Positions 46,844 through 59,114 of a stretch of 64,000 nt of DNA are shown here, piece after piece (positions within the stretch are counted from its first letter, which is position 1; each line of letters opens with the position of its first letter). Source of the stretch: Berberis thunbergii (lineage: Eukaryota > Streptophyta > Magnoliopsida > Ranunculales > Berberidaceae); NCBI GenBank assembly GCA_003290165.1, contig QNQO01000830.1, forward strand, positions 62,001 to 126,000, written 5' to 3'. A model generated the notes under the pieces. It had not been told where the DNA came from, searched no databases, and saw only the letters and a program-made list of their open reading frames with translations. The position numbers and the translations under genes were made by a program.

Positions 46844-48734
46844 TACTAGTGTACCAGGTGTGTACACTTTCTACACAGTGTTATGCCTTCGGTATACCAC
46901 CCTGGTCCTTGGGAAGTGCCGGATAGGTTATTAAATTACAACTTATGGGTTAGTAGGTTACTATTAAAAATCAAACCTCTCGTCATATTAAAACATACAT
47001 TGGAAATCAGTAATTCTATTTGGTCGCACGGAAAATAGATATGGAAATTGAACCGTTTTCGTGAATTCGAATCCAATGTCTCCCCCTCGGACTTGGTTTT
47101 CCATGAGTAGTGAGAAAACAGTCTAATGAATAATCAATTTTCTTCAGTAAATAGACAACCAAACAGTGAAAATTTGCATAACAAGGGAAACAGATTCCAT
47201 TTCCCAAGATAAATGTCTAACCAAACAGACCCTAAATGAAAATTTGAAATTCATAAAATCACTCCAACATATTTTTGTCCTTTTGCTTTAGGGTTTTGGG
47301 TTCAATTGGGCTTTGAGTAGAATTAGGGGCAATTTCGTTACTTAGCGAGGGCAAATTGGGAATTCGAAAGATGACAAATAACGGATTGACACACAATAAA
47401 CAATAAAACTTAATTGCAGTTACAGATAGAGAAGGGAAGATACAGAAAATAGATCATATGGGTAACATCAGTGGAAACAAAATAAATTAAATAATACAAA
47501 AATCTTTGAAGATATTTTGTTTCATGTGAGTACAAATTGGAGATGGTGGAATATTAAACTTTTCTTTAGGGCAATTAAGTGATTTTCTTGAAAGAAAAGA
47601 GTATTTTGAAAGTTAACAAATAATTAAAAACAATGCTAAGATGCTTTCCAATTATATCCTTAATCCAATCCGTATAACACGTCAATAAAAATTTGCAAAA
47701 ACTATTTGAATAGGGGCAAAATCGGCAAAACTTTGGTGTGACACATTTTAGCACACTGACAATTCAATTGCCATTATAGTAGTAGATACCAACAACATGC
47801 ATACGGCCATCGGTATCCGACACAGATACAAATTTTTATACACATTCGCCAGAAAATCATAATAGAAGATAAGCTACGGGATATGTACTAACATAATAGT
47901 GGTATTGATTCGGGTATGAAACCGATACGAGGATGTGGTAAATTTTCAAATTTTAGGGTTGTGAATAGGTAGGATACAATATTAAATAATAATAATTATA
48001 TACTTTTATATTAAAAAATAGGATAACATAATTATTAATTAATGAATCGTATTCTTAAACCATAAACATAAATGCATGAACACCAAAGTCATACTATTAT
48101 CATATCATTAATTTGTTAAACACCTAAGAGTTATCATAGCTCATAAATATGTGCAGCCTAAACATGCACATCCCATAAAAAAAGTTAATATCTCATCCTA
48201 ACCTCACAATTTGTAAAGAAAAATAAGAAAAATAATTTTTTTGCCATACTAGGATTGTATCCTAGCAATTGACCATGAGATACACTCTGACTATATTAGG
48301 GATGTATCTATAGGTAAGGAGGGTATATCCGACACAGGTACAATGGATTTATTGGTGTATCAATGCTTCCTAGGTTTTGAACTATTACTCGTATTCATTC
48401 ACTTATAGGTCAATATTGCTACAAAAAATCGAACAAACAAATCAAACTAACTGAACCGATTGATTCAAATCTGTAAATTTGGTTTGGTTTAATTTCGATT
48501 TTGAATATTGGTAAACCATGCATTTCGATTCAATTGATCGTTTACGTAGTTTTAAAACCGATAAACCAATCTTAGGTTTGGGGAGGCTATTATGGGATCC
48601 CTAACTGTATTCTAAAATCAGTCAACTAAAACTTAAGAAAATTCATCACGAAATCAAAGTCTTTACTCTCTCTTTAGGGTTAATTTTTTGGGAAATACAT
48701 GCCATAAATTAAAGGTTTGGGTAGCTTTTTTGGT
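46844..48734. other. Intergenic, AT-rich, nothing confident
   Basis: Contains a possible old MITE (about 47010-47235) with TTGGTTGTCTATTTACTG and AGATAAATGTCTAACCAAACAG near its ends. No gene recognised. Confidence 0.4.
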
Positions 48735-50250
48735 AATGGGTAATTTGCACTTTGCCCCCTATTATAAATAGCTAATTAATAAACAGACCCATCATTAATC
48801 GGTATTGCACTTTGCCCCCAAGACTAACAGTCAATGTGCCTTGACCGTGTGTTTTCAAAATATCAATATTTAGATGACTAAAATACCCTCTAAAACCTAA
48901 GGTTGAGATTAAATGTTTTATATCTTAAAGAGTTAATCTCGAAAAAATCAAAATGTTCAATTAAAATGAAAAGCATATCTCAAAGAGAATCTAACAGTTA
49001 AAATAAATACATATTTCTTCATCTTCTTCCCCAACCCATTCATCTCCCCCTCCACCTTCCTCACTGCTAATTAAACTCCCCACCACCACTCGCCGCCTCC
49101 ATGTTTCCCTCATCCCTATTCTTTCTCATTGTTTCAGCTCCACCGACATCGTCGACGACACTGCCTGCCTCCGCCTCCCTCTCTCTCTCGCTCAATCCCT
49201 TCCCCCTCCATATTTCACTTGCGACAAGGCCGCCTGTACCCTCAACTACCCCCTCTCATTTTTTCTATTTCACTCACGACAACGAAGCCCCTCCCCCTCC
49301 TAGTCTCCCTCTTCCTTTCTCTGTTTTTCACCCCCTTCCCTTTCCTTTTCCTCCTCTCTATTAAAAGAGATTCAGAAGTGGGAAAAGTGTGTGCAAGCAT
49401 TGATTGAATTGTTCGATGCATTGGGGTTTCTGGTGGAGGAAAAAAATGTAAGGACATGTTGTTGAATTGGGAGATATTTGCAAGAGGATGGAAGAAGGGT
49501 TGTGCCCTTTTCAGTGCCAAGTTAGAAAGGTGTTTCATAGGATTGTTAGGAGCAGGGCAGAGATTTTCGAGTTATTGGATCAAACTGGTAAATCTCCATC
49601 ACTAGTATTTGTAACAGAAAAATTGTGTTCTATCAGAGTCGACATTCTTGTGAATGTGGCAGAAATTTGTGAATGCAGTCACAAATGTGGGAGAATTCGT
49701 GTCATGTCAAAGAGTATTATCAACCTCAAAAGTTGGCTACTTGAGGTTGTTGCATTGTGAGTGACACAATGAAGATGGCAGGTGCTAACGAGTAAATAAA
49801 TACTCAGAACTTCTTCACTGAGTGCCTAAGCTCTAAGGAACATACGCTCATTGAATTACTACATATTGCAGCAAGATGTTTCCAAACTATCATGTTCCGA
49901 TGCAGTGACTATTTTGTAAATCAATATCAAAATGGCATGTAGGAGAAAAGAAAAAAAAAAAAAAAAGGGCGAGTGAGGAGATAGGTGGCTCTGTCTCAGG
50001 TGAAACAAGGAAGGGGAGGGGATTGAGTAAGAGAAAAGGGAGGCGGGCGTGGGGAAGGGCAGTGTAATCAACGATGTTGGTGGAAGCGAGGGTGGTGATG
50101 AAACAACGAGGCGATACATATCAACAAATTTTTTTCTTGTAAAAGTAGCATGTCATTGTTACATAGGTTTTAAGGGACAAAACCATTTATTTCATACAAA
50201 TGATATGACCTTTTTCTTTGGGGGTCTTATTTTTATCACCTAATGTTTTA
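48735..50250. mobile_element. Long inverted-repeat element
   Basis: The segment 49085-49290 (CCACCACTCGCCGCC, then CCGACATCGTCGACGACACT and CTCGCTCAATCCCTTCC) is inverted at about 49940-50105. The inverse there reads CCAACATCGTTGATTACACT and TACTCAATCCCCTCCCC. The left outer part starts TTTGCACTTTGCCCCC and holds ACTAAAATACCCTCTAAAAC, with a weak counterpart on the right (inverse of GTTTTAAGGGACAAA near 50170). It has the same layout as the long-TIR elements in the MED23 introns. Termini are approximate. Confidence 0.55.
49467..49760 (+). pseudogene. Unrecognised 97-codon reading between the inverted arms
   Basis: The frame reads MGDICKRMEEGLCPFQCQVR, KVFHRIVRSRAEIFELLDQ and so on, with a gene-like amino acid composition. 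Its first 45 residues vaguely recall the C-terminus of a DUF241-type plant protein, but I cannot confirm this. Lying between inverted arms, it could be captured host sequence. Confidence 0.25.
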
Positions 50251-51447
50251 CTAAAATCACCTAGTTACTAAAAACAACTCACACTCCGACCTCAAACTGA
50301 CACTTCCTTTCATCTTTAACCTAAAACCACATTCAACGGAAACCAAACAAACTTTTTACCGTCTCTTTTATACTCATATCTAAGACTCAAAAGTTTTCAT
50401 TTCCTCTCAAAAATGATAAACTGCAGTCATTTTGATAAGAAGAAATTAGCCCATGTTATCATTTTGACATGTAGAAGAATATGATTATTTTGTAAAAGTA
50501 AATAAGTGCAAGCTTATAATACAAAATCCTTCATTCTCAAATTGGAGAAGGTGGAGTGTGGTCATGTGTTTACCCACTTTTATATTTTATTTGTTGTGAG
50601 TTTTTTGTTGTTGGGATGTTTTAGTTATTGTGGGGTTTTTACTAAAATTTAGGGTGAAAAGTTTTAAACACTCTAAAGAATTAAAAAAAAAACACAGTTT
50701 TGCGTAAAGCCCCAAATTTTAGTATTACACGGTTTTATTTATTTCCACCTCATTGACCACCATCCAAATATTGGGATTATGTTTTTTGTAATTTCAGTTT
50801 ATGGTGGTCTACACAAAAAATATAGGATACTCAAGAACATGTCAGTATTGACGTGTTTGTGAATTGAGCTAAAACTTTATCACGACATTAGTCTACAAGT
50901 TCCCTAAAAAGTTAAGTTAAAATAGAGCAATGAAAAACATAATTCATTTACATTTAGGTTTAACATTTTTTTGTTACCTCTATCGTTGCTTAATGAATCG
51001 GGTTGAAGCTGCAACACATTATTCCAAGTATTAATCTACTGATTCCCTAAAAAGTTTACTTCAAAAAGATTAGTTAAAAGGATAGTTTGTTTGCAATTTG
51101 GTCGAGGTTTGACTTTGAATCAAGAAACGAACTATACTCTATTGGGTTTTGCGCTTGAAACCTTGTATTTTTCTTATTTAGCACAAATCCCCAAAATTCG
51201 GGCACCTACTGCATACATCCACCATTTCCAGCCATCTAACTATTAAATGAGTTTTGACACCATTTTACTTTGTATCACCATTAGTTAGCATGTTAGATCA
51301 TCATTCCCTCTCACCCTCCCTTTGTATCAGAGCAGACTTAAGGCGATTCCCCATCCGATTGTTCTCTCACACTTTCATATTTTCTCATTTTTATCTCCTA
51401 CTAACTTTCAGCAAGCACATCCCCCTCCCTTAAATCTCTCATTCAAC
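50251..51447. other. Intergenic, nothing recognised
   Basis: AT-rich sequence between the inverted-repeat element and the left gypsy LTR. Confidence 0.5.
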
Positions 51448-51595
51448 TGTCAAATATGACAAGCTTGGATTGAGGGCTGGAGATATGAACAGATGAAATG
51501 GAAGAGAAAAATGAAAAAGAGAAAGAAGATTCAAGAGATTTCAAGCAACTCACTCAATCAAATTGATTGGAGCCAAAACTATTCATTCGTTACAT
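51448..51595 (-). repeat. Truncated 3' LTR of the minus-strand gypsy element
   Basis: It matches 55858-56005 closely (ATGACAAGCTTGGATTGAGG against ATGACAAGCTTGGATCGAGG). Past 51595 the match stops and integrase sequence begins, so the first part of this LTR is deleted. Confidence 0.85.
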
Positions 51596-52081
51596 GATGA
51601 CTAATTTACCATGAGAGATTGGCAGCCCTTCTATGAAATCCATGGTAATATGCTACCACACATGATCTGGAACAGAAAGAGGTTGTAAGAGTCCACCATA
51701 TTTGGTCTGTTCTCCCTTGTTCCTTTGGCAGACGTCAGAAAAGGTGACATACTTCATGAGTTCAGTCTTCATTCCCGGCTAGAAGAACAATCGTTTTAAA
51801 CGTTGGTAGGAGGCTTGGATGCCCGAGTGGCCACCTAGAGCTGAAGAATGTAGTGACGCCAAAATCTGCTGTCTAAGGGTCCCTGAGGAGGCAATATAAA
51901 GCCATTGTTTGTACTTCAACAACCCATTATGTAAGGAATAATCAGGTACAACATTAGGAGAGATGCAGAGTTTGGTTATTATATCTTGAGCCAAAGAATC
52001 AACAAAATAACTCTGAATCATATCTGAGAGCCATTGAGGAGTAGCTGATGTTACAGAAAAGCTAGGAGTTGTGGACATCAA
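51596..52081 (-). pseudogene. Gypsy integrase, truncated
   Basis: It holds the zinc-finger part LASLHSSALGGHSGIQASYQ, a stop, SDVCQRNKGE and the start of the core ([11 protein letters not shown]), then breaks directly into the truncated LTR. The D,D-35-E core is missing. Confidence 0.75.
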
Positions 52082-53666
52082 GAAAGGGCATCTGCCACTA
52101 TATTGTCATACCACTTCTTGTAACAAATTTGGTAGTCATAACCAAGGAGTTTAGTGACCCATTTATGTTGAAGGACAGTAGTAAGTTTCTGCTGCAGAAA
52201 GTGTTTGATGCTTTCATGATCAGTAAGTATGAAAAATGTGGAACCAAGCATGTTAGCTCTCCATTTCTGTAGAGCAAGTATGATTGCAAGCATATCCTTT
52301 TCATAAGTTGACAAACCCAGGTTCTTTTGGCTGAGGGCTTTGCTAAAATATGCAATGGGATGGCCGCCTCGTGATAAAACAACCCCAATACCAACGAAAC
52401 AAGCATCTGTCTCCACAAAAAATGGCTTAGAAAAACCAGGTAACTGTAAAACAGGGGTACTAGTCATTGCAGTCTTAAGGCTATGAAAGGCATGTTGAGC
52501 TGCTGAAGACCAAAGAAAGACATCCTTTTTTAGTAAATCAGTCAAGGGCTTAGTTATTTGACAATAGCCTTTGACAAATCGCCTGTAATATCCAGTGAGT
52601 CCAAGGAAACCATGCAGAGTTTTTAAATTAGTTGGAGGTGGCCAGGACAACATAGCAAAGATTTAGATTGGTCAACAACAACACCCTGGTTGGTGATTAC
52701 ATGGCCTAGATAGTTCAAATGAGTTTGAGCAAATGATCACTTGATAAGCTTAGCAAATAAATAGTGTTTTCTTAGGGTGGATAAGGCAAGTTGGAGGTGT
52801 TGTAAGTGTTGATCAAAATAGGAGCTGTAAATGAGAATATCATTAAAAAAAAAAACGATGAACTTGCGCAAGTAAGGCTAAAAAATGTGGTTCATTAGTG
52901 CTTGAAAAGTGGCTGGGGCGTTGGTTAAGCTGAAGGGCATCACTTTGAAATCAAAGTGGTTGTGATGTGTTTTAAAAGTTGTTTTATGCACATCACTAGG
53001 GTGAACTAACACTTGATGATAACCGGATCTAAGATCAATTTTGGAAAAAATGGTTGCACCGTGAAGTTCATCAATGAGAGGCATAGGAAAGGTGTCTTTA
53101 ATAGTTAGGGCATTCAACCTTCGATAATCAACACAAAATCTCCAGGTGCTGTCTTTCTTTTCTAATAGGATTGGGGTCGCGTAAGGGCTGTGAGAGTGTT
53201 GGATAAGACCTGATTCCAACATTTCAAATACTAATTGCTCCACTACTGCCTTGTGCATATAAGGAATCCTATAAGGGGCTTGTGATGGTGGAAGGGAAGA
53301 ATGTTGTAGAGGGATTTTATGATCAAGTGATCGTGTAGGAGGCAAGGTTGTTGGGGTCTGAAAAATGTCTTGAAAAGAGTCCAGAAGAGCTGTAAGAGCA
53401 GGGTCTGGACTGGAATGACAGAGATAGAAAATAATTGGCCTATGAAACAGGGAACCTTCTGCTTGAGAAACTTAGAGAACTTTGAAGACTCTAAAAGGGA
53501 TAGTGAAGCAGAATCAGGCAGACCCTGTAATGTGATGTTTTTCCCTTTGTATTGGAAGGAGATTTGAAGAGTTTGAAGATTGAAAACAATGTTACCCAAA
53601 GGTTTTAACCAATCACCTCCTAGCGCCATATCATAGCTTCCTAGAGGTAAAACTCGTATGGTACCC
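52078..53666 (-). pseudogene. Gypsy reverse transcriptase and RNase H
   Basis: Reverse transcriptase motifs are SSLPPSQAPYRIPY, STWRFCVDYRRLNALTIKD, FSKIDLRSGYHQVLV and FDFKVMPFSLTNAPATFQAL. The catalytic F/YVDD has become FFND next to an expanded T run (about 52844-52854), and the frame is broken there. RNase H follows with GFLGLTGYYRRFVKGY, VETDACFVGIGVVLS and YEKDMLAIILALQKWR, ending NIVADALS. It is inactive. Confidence 0.85.
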
Positions 53667-54000
53667 TCAAACAAATGGTTTTGCATACTCCAAATCAGCG
53701 GTTGGCATAAAAGCCTGGCTTATTAAATGTTGTCCATTAGCTACTTTCACCAGCATTTGAGGGGTGAGGACAGTTGGCCAATGAGTATCTTTGATGACCT
53801 TAGGATCCACAAAACTATGAGTGTTGCCAGTGTCAATGAGGATAGAGATAGTTTGCTTTTTGATATACCCTTTCAACAAAATGGTATTGGATGAATAGCT
53901 GCCCTGAATTGCATGAATAGATAGTTCCATGTCGGATGGTATTTCAGGAAGAAGGTTTTTAGTGTCAATAGGTGGTGAAGGTAGAGAATCTGACAGTTCT
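53667..54000 (-). pseudogene. Gypsy aspartic protease region
   Basis: The reading YIKKQTISILIDTGNTHSFV contains the DTG catalytic triplet followed by the usual THSF/NFV context. It overlaps the end of gag and leads into reverse transcriptase. Confidence 0.75.
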
Positions 54001-55673
54001 TCATCTAAGCCCAGAATGTATAGCTGTTGGGTGTTTACACTTGTGACCAAGTTTGTAAACTTCGTCACAATTATAACACAAACATTTATCTCTCATTTGT
54101 TTCATTTGAAAGGGAGTCAATCTCCTGATTGGAGGGTTTGTATTGGTAAACCCGGTGGGGGAAGAATTGGACTGTTGTGAGAGAGTGACAAGTTTGTTGA
54201 GGTTCAGGGATTGTGATGGAAGGTTGGCATGAATAGTCTTGGTCATTGGGGAAGTCTTATTCCATGATGAATAAGAGTAAAGCTGACGTGTAGGAAGTGT
54301 AGTGGTATCTGAAGGTAAAGAAGATGGAGGACAATTTTCTTGTAATCTGGCTAAAGAAAATGCTTGGGCAACAGAAGTAGGGTTAAACATTTGCACTACT
54401 GTTTTAATAGAGGGTTTAAGACCACTTAAAAAAACTTAAGACAAAGTAGGTGTCCGACAAAGAGGGGTTATTAAGCACTATTAGGGATTTTAGTGCTTCA
54501 AAATTTTCATAATAGTCCCCTACATTCCGATCTTGAGACAACTTATTCAAGGAATCCACGTAGTTGTCTGCAAGAGGGTTATCAAATCTTAAACACAGAT
54601 CGTGAACCAACTGAGGCCAGGAAACAATAGGGTGATTCAATTGAAAATCTAAAAACCAAACATCAGCTTTCAGATCTAGATGAATTGAAGCAATAACAAT
54701 TTTCAATTCATCATCAATGTTATGTAGAGTAAAGAATTGATTGCATTTCTTAACCCATGATCTATGATTTTTCCCATCAAATCGTGGAAAATCAATCTTA
54801 GGGAATCGAAATTCATTACCTCCACCAACCAAGGGAAGGTGGGTAGGAGTTCGTATTGGGTTGGTGTTCGTCCCCGTGACTTGAGAATTGCAGGATTCTC
54901 CTTATTCTGGATTGATTTTGCTCCATTTGAGCATCTGAAGAAGCTCCCTTTGGCATGAACAGTGTTGGTCATTGGGGAAGTCTTATTCCATGATGAATAA
55001 GAGTAAGGCTGGCGTGTAGGAAGTGTAGTGGTATCTGAAGGTAAAGAAGATGGAGGACAATTTTCTTGTAATCTGGCTAAAGAAAATGCTTGGGCAATAG
55101 AAGTAGGGTTAAACATTTGCACTACTGTGTTTAATAGAGGGTTTAAGACCACTTAAAAAACTTAAGACAAAGTAGGTGTCCGACAAAGAGGGGTTACTAA
55201 GCACTATTAGGGATTTTAGTGCTTCAAAATTTTCATAATAGTCCCCTACATTCCAATCTTGAGACAACTTATTCAAGGAATCCACGTAGTTGTCTGCAAG
55301 AGGGTTCTCAAATCTTAAACACAGATCGTGAACCAACTGAGGCCAGGAAACAATAGGGTGACTCAATTGATAATCTAAAAACCAAACATCAGCTTTCAGA
55401 TCTAGATGAATTGAAGCAATAGCAATTTTCAATTCCTCATCAATGTTATGTAGAGTAAAGAATTGATTGCATTTCTTAACCCATGATCTACGATTTTTCC
55501 CATCAAATCGTGGAAAATCAATCTTAGGGAATCAAAATTCATTACCTCCACCAACCAAGGGAGGGTGGGTAGGAGTTCGTATTGGGTTGGTGTTCGTCCC
55601 CGTGACTTGAGAATTGCAGGATTCTCCTTATTCTGGATTGATTTTGCTCCCTTTGACCATCTGAAGAAGTTGA
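54001..55673 (-). pseudogene. Gypsy gag with a 726 bp internal tandem duplication
   Basis: Segments 54222-54947 and 54948-55673 are near-identical direct copies. The junction shares TTGGCATGAA. Each copy holds the capsid-type block IASIHLDLKADVWFLD, HPIVSWPQLVHDLCLRF and DYYENFEALKSLIVL. The copy nearest the 5' LTR has CGA changed to TGA in NEF(R)FPKIDF. The zinc knuckle CYNCDEVYKLGHKC lies downstream (about 54050-54090). Frames are broken between the parts. Confidence 0.8.
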
Positions 55674-55839
55674 TCCATCTTTGGATCGAGCCTCTTCTCT
55701 TGTGCTTTACTCGCTTGAGCCAAACGCCTCAGTTCCACCTTGATCATATCGATCTGCCCTTGTTTTTTTTGTTTCCTTCATAAAGCTCTCAATCTCGCAT
55801 GCTCTGGTTCCCATGATTGAGTTCTAGGGTTCTGGATCA

Positions 55840-55857
55840 GACTACTCTGATACCAAT
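55840..55857 (-). other. Primer-binding site of the gypsy element
   Basis: On the minus strand the LTR end is followed by ATTGGTATCAGAGTAGT, complementary to the 3' end of initiator Met tRNA as in most plant retrotransposons. Confidence 0.85.
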
Positions 55858-56263
55858 TGTCAGGTATGACAAGCTTGGATCGAGGGCTGGAGATATGAAC
55901 AGATGAAATGGAAGAGAAAAATGAAAAAGAGAAAGAAGATTAAAGAGATTTCAAGCAACTCTTTCAATCAAATTGGTTGGAGCCAAAACTATTCATGCAT
56001 TACCTGCCTTATTGAGTCTATTAGTTCCCCCTTTTATAAGTGGGGTTGTTACAACAGCAAAACAAATTGTTCAGTATCCACCAGACACGTGTATTTGTAC
56101 AGTGTCTAACTACCCTTACTCCTCTTATTACAAAACTACCCCTGGCCCAAATATTTGAATTTCCTGTCAGTTCCCCATTAATTGGAGTTGTCATTGTTGA
56201 TGTTGAGTTGGCCCCGTTTGTCGTTGTTGTTCTTCTTTCCAATATTTGCAAAAACTTTGAACA
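55858..56263 (-). repeat. 5' LTR of the minus-strand gypsy element
   Basis: It ends (minus strand) ...CATACCTGACA and shares its last 148 bp with the copy at 51448-51595. The upper border is inferred from a TGTT start and a near-matching flank. Confidence 0.65.
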
Positions 56264-58326
56264 TCAGCTTCAAAATTAGTTGCACTATGTGAACTTTCAG
56301 CTGTGCAGGTTCTTACTGATTTTTATATTGTCACCTTTCTCTTTCTTCCAATTCATTGAATCTTTTAACCCACCCCAACAACGAATTCCAATCTTGATTT
56401 TTCTAATTTGCTGGGTAGGTATAAAATGAGTCGGTTGTGGTCCAGATCCACATATGCATCTAAAAAAATAAAAAAATTTCATACGAGTCCAGATCCTAAA
56501 ACCTCATACTATATCCAGACGAAAATGGAAAATGTAAAATGGATAAACCGTATCTAACCTAGTGTCGGGCAAAATTTACCTTCAACCTCTTTAGATGTCG
56601 GCTAGGAAATCTAAGGTGGAAATTGGATGTTCTGGATGCAATGGAACAATAGGGGGAGCGTACCTGCAAATCTACTAGCTCAAGTTAGTGAAATTTTCAT
56701 ACCTTAAAGGATGAGTAGCACCCCCATTTTAATATGTTTTTCTGTAAGTGTTTATTTATTGCATTTCATATCAATAAATATTTTTCTTTATGTAAGGTAG
56801 TAATGGGGCATAAATCAAGCCCACATTCTCTTTGTAATCACGATATTGGTCACTGCTAGTCAACGATAGTCAATAGTAGGCATATGTTAGTAACTTGACC
56901 ATGAGTCAAGGGAGTGGACTTATGGCCTTGAGGGGTGTTAGCAACGGGAGTTTGATCTTGCTCGCCAAGCATCTTAGTGCACCATTGTGTGTGTTATTCA
57001 AGGATTGTGTAAGATAAGTCCACATACATGGAGCAGTCTAGATCACCGTATTTGGATGAGATATGTTTTTTTTTTTTTTTTGAAATGGATTAAATTCGAA
57101 TTGGGGTAATAAATATCATAGAATCACAAATACATTGCATGTAATTTTGAATCATACACCATGGGATCTAATATCATATTTTCAGCTGGAGTTTTTTCAA
57201 TTAAAAATTAGCAATAGTCTATGTAGTTTATTATGTAGTCATTCGAAACGACAACAACATAATAGTCTACAACAAAAATCAATATATAGCAGCATTACAG
57301 TTTGAAAAAAATGAACATTGGGCAATAAGTATCCAATAGTTTAACACAACAAAGATCTGAATAAGAGTTCAAGCTTGTATACATCAAAGTTTAATGTGTA
57401 GCATAGTATTTAAACAAAGAAAACATCATAATACATGGAATTAGCATAAGACTAAAACTCTAATGAGAATTTGAACACATCAACCGAGGTGTGAATGTAC
57501 TAGAAAACAATGTGCATTAGGCAAATAAAAGTGAATTAGGACAAACTAACACATTTAAGTTTTGAATTTTAACACCCTAGGGAGCAAATGCTCGAATGGG
57601 AATAGATAGCTCATTGAGAATGCTATAGTGAATGGAAATTTGACCTTGTAAGGTTGTGGGCATCAGCTCATAAGCAACACTCTTGTTGAATGTATATATC
57701 TTTGTACTATTGTAAGTTCACGGCTATTGAATTCTAAGAGCTTGTGAGTCGTAGTGAACACTCCAAAAAGTACATCAAAAAGAGTATTGATAATATGTAA
57801 TATCATTTCGTCAATTACAACCTACAAAATAGAAAAACTAAAGTTTAAATATGAACTACAATAATGCGAATTATGATTTAAAGAACTAAAGTTGGAATAT
57901 GGCATATCATCCACCTGTTAGGTACTTCTTTACTTCTTAGTATTACAACATCATTATATGTCACTCTACATTCATCAACAAATGTGTCTCCAACCCCCAA
58001 CACCAAATACAAATCACATTCAATGATGACATGGTCATTAAGATATACTTGTAGTTCAATCAACAAAATCAAACATGCCAGTGTCAACTCCAAGTGACAA
58101 TGATTAGGAAGAACATTCCTCCAACTTAGTTTCATAATCTAACCATACATGAGATACGTCTTATTAGTAAAGCCTATGCACCACATGGATTATTTTTTGG
58201 AGGGGGTGGGTAAGATCCTTCATTCTACATTTGAAATCCAAAGGTTGTACAATTTAGAATTCAAAGAACTCCTATATTGACCAACGATTGTGGCTCCTAT
58301 GCTAAAAACTATAACCCATATGCAAT
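56264..58326. other. Intergenic, no recognised gene
   Basis: Contains minus-strand readings that look partly coding, for instance 57878-58135 (KLSWRNVLPNHCHLELTLA and onward) and about 57600-57780, but I recognise no family. There is a poly-T tract at 57066-57081. Confidence 0.3.
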
Positions 58327-58497
58327 TGTCACTACACCATAAATGACATATGTAACACGCTAATTTTGTTACAAAAAAATTTGTAACACCACAAAAATCT
58401 TGCAAATAATGACATTACAAATATTAGTAACATCTCGATGTGTTACAACCTTCAAATTTCGTAACAGTTATCCAATGTTACTAATGTCATTGTAGTA
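58327..58497. repeat. Small imperfect inverted repeat
   Basis: The left side is CACTACACCATAAATGACAT followed by GTAAC. The inverse of the right side is CATACTACAATGACATTAGT followed by AACA. It might be a small CACTA-type MITE. Confidence 0.35.
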
Positions 58498-58810
58498 TGT
58501 TACAATGTTCAAACAATAGCAAATCTCGATGTGTTACAATTTTTTTTTTTTTTTTACAAAAATCAATATGTAAAATTTTATTTGTTTTCAATTAAATAAA
58601 AAAAATGTAACAACAAATGAATGACATCCAATGAGATTATAAAACCCAAATATTCAAATACCAATGTTAATACCCAAATTAAAATAATTTTGCAACCATT
58701 ACAAAATAAAATAGTTGCAATCAATTACAACATTGTTTCTCATATTGGATCAATATTTTTTTTTAAAGTACATATATCAAATACATCATTAGTATGCTAA
58801 CACAAGTTCA

Positions 58811-58960
58811 ACGAGCTAGACCAAAATCACAAATTTTTGCTTTCCAAAAAAAAAAAAAATCACAAATCTTTACATCACAGAGTTCAACAAAAAGTTGTTT
58901 GGTTTTAAATCTATATGAATGACATTCGCAGAATGTATATATTTCAACCCTACAGAAAGT
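58811..58960 (-). pseudogene. MAP kinase catalytic-loop fragment
   Basis: On the minus strand it reads [20 protein letters not shown] and FLLNS, then after a shift CDVKICDF and KICDFGLAR. This is the kinase subdomain VI-VII region typical of plant MAP kinases ([18 protein letters not shown]...CDLKICDFGLAR). HRD has become HID, and a duplicated KICDF with an intervening T run breaks the frame, so it is non-functional. Only about 50 residues of an approximately 370-residue protein are present. Confidence 0.7.
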
Positions 58961-59049
58961 GCTGCACAAAACAATGACACAAATGTCAGTTATCACTCAT
59001 GACTCAACTAGAGCTAGCTATTAGTAAGCAAATTGACTTTATGTTCATT

Positions 59050-59114
59050 CAAGGACTTCTCTCAAAGTACCTGACTGTGTTCCTTCCCCAATCTTTTCAA
59101 AATTTTCTCATACT
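59050..59114 (-). pseudogene. Short CDK-like N-terminal fragment
   Basis: After CTTGCAG (acceptor-like) the minus strand reads YEKI, then in a shifted frame FEKIGEGT. This resembles the DQYEKVEKIGEGTYG start of CDKA-type kinases with one inserted base and no further homology. It is only about 12 residues, so a chance match cannot be excluded. Confidence 0.35.

Larger units (their letters stand above)
51448..56263 (-). mobile_element. Ty3/gypsy LTR retrotransposon, minus strand, rearranged
   Basis: The 5' LTR is 55858-56263, the primer site follows at about 55844-55857, and gag, protease, reverse transcriptase, RNase H and the start of integrase run leftward. The 3' LTR is only its last 148 bp (51448-51595). 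The outer borders are TGTTC...TGACA on the minus strand; flanks TCAAC (left) and TCAGC (right) would be a 5 bp target duplication with one difference, so the right border is tentative. Stops and frameshifts show it is dead. Confidence 0.85.

Noticed and set aside
49101..49538. Three overlapping open frames rich in Pro/Leu/Ser or Arg/Lys
   Set aside because: They come from the CT-rich arm of the inverted-repeat element and have no domain or start context.
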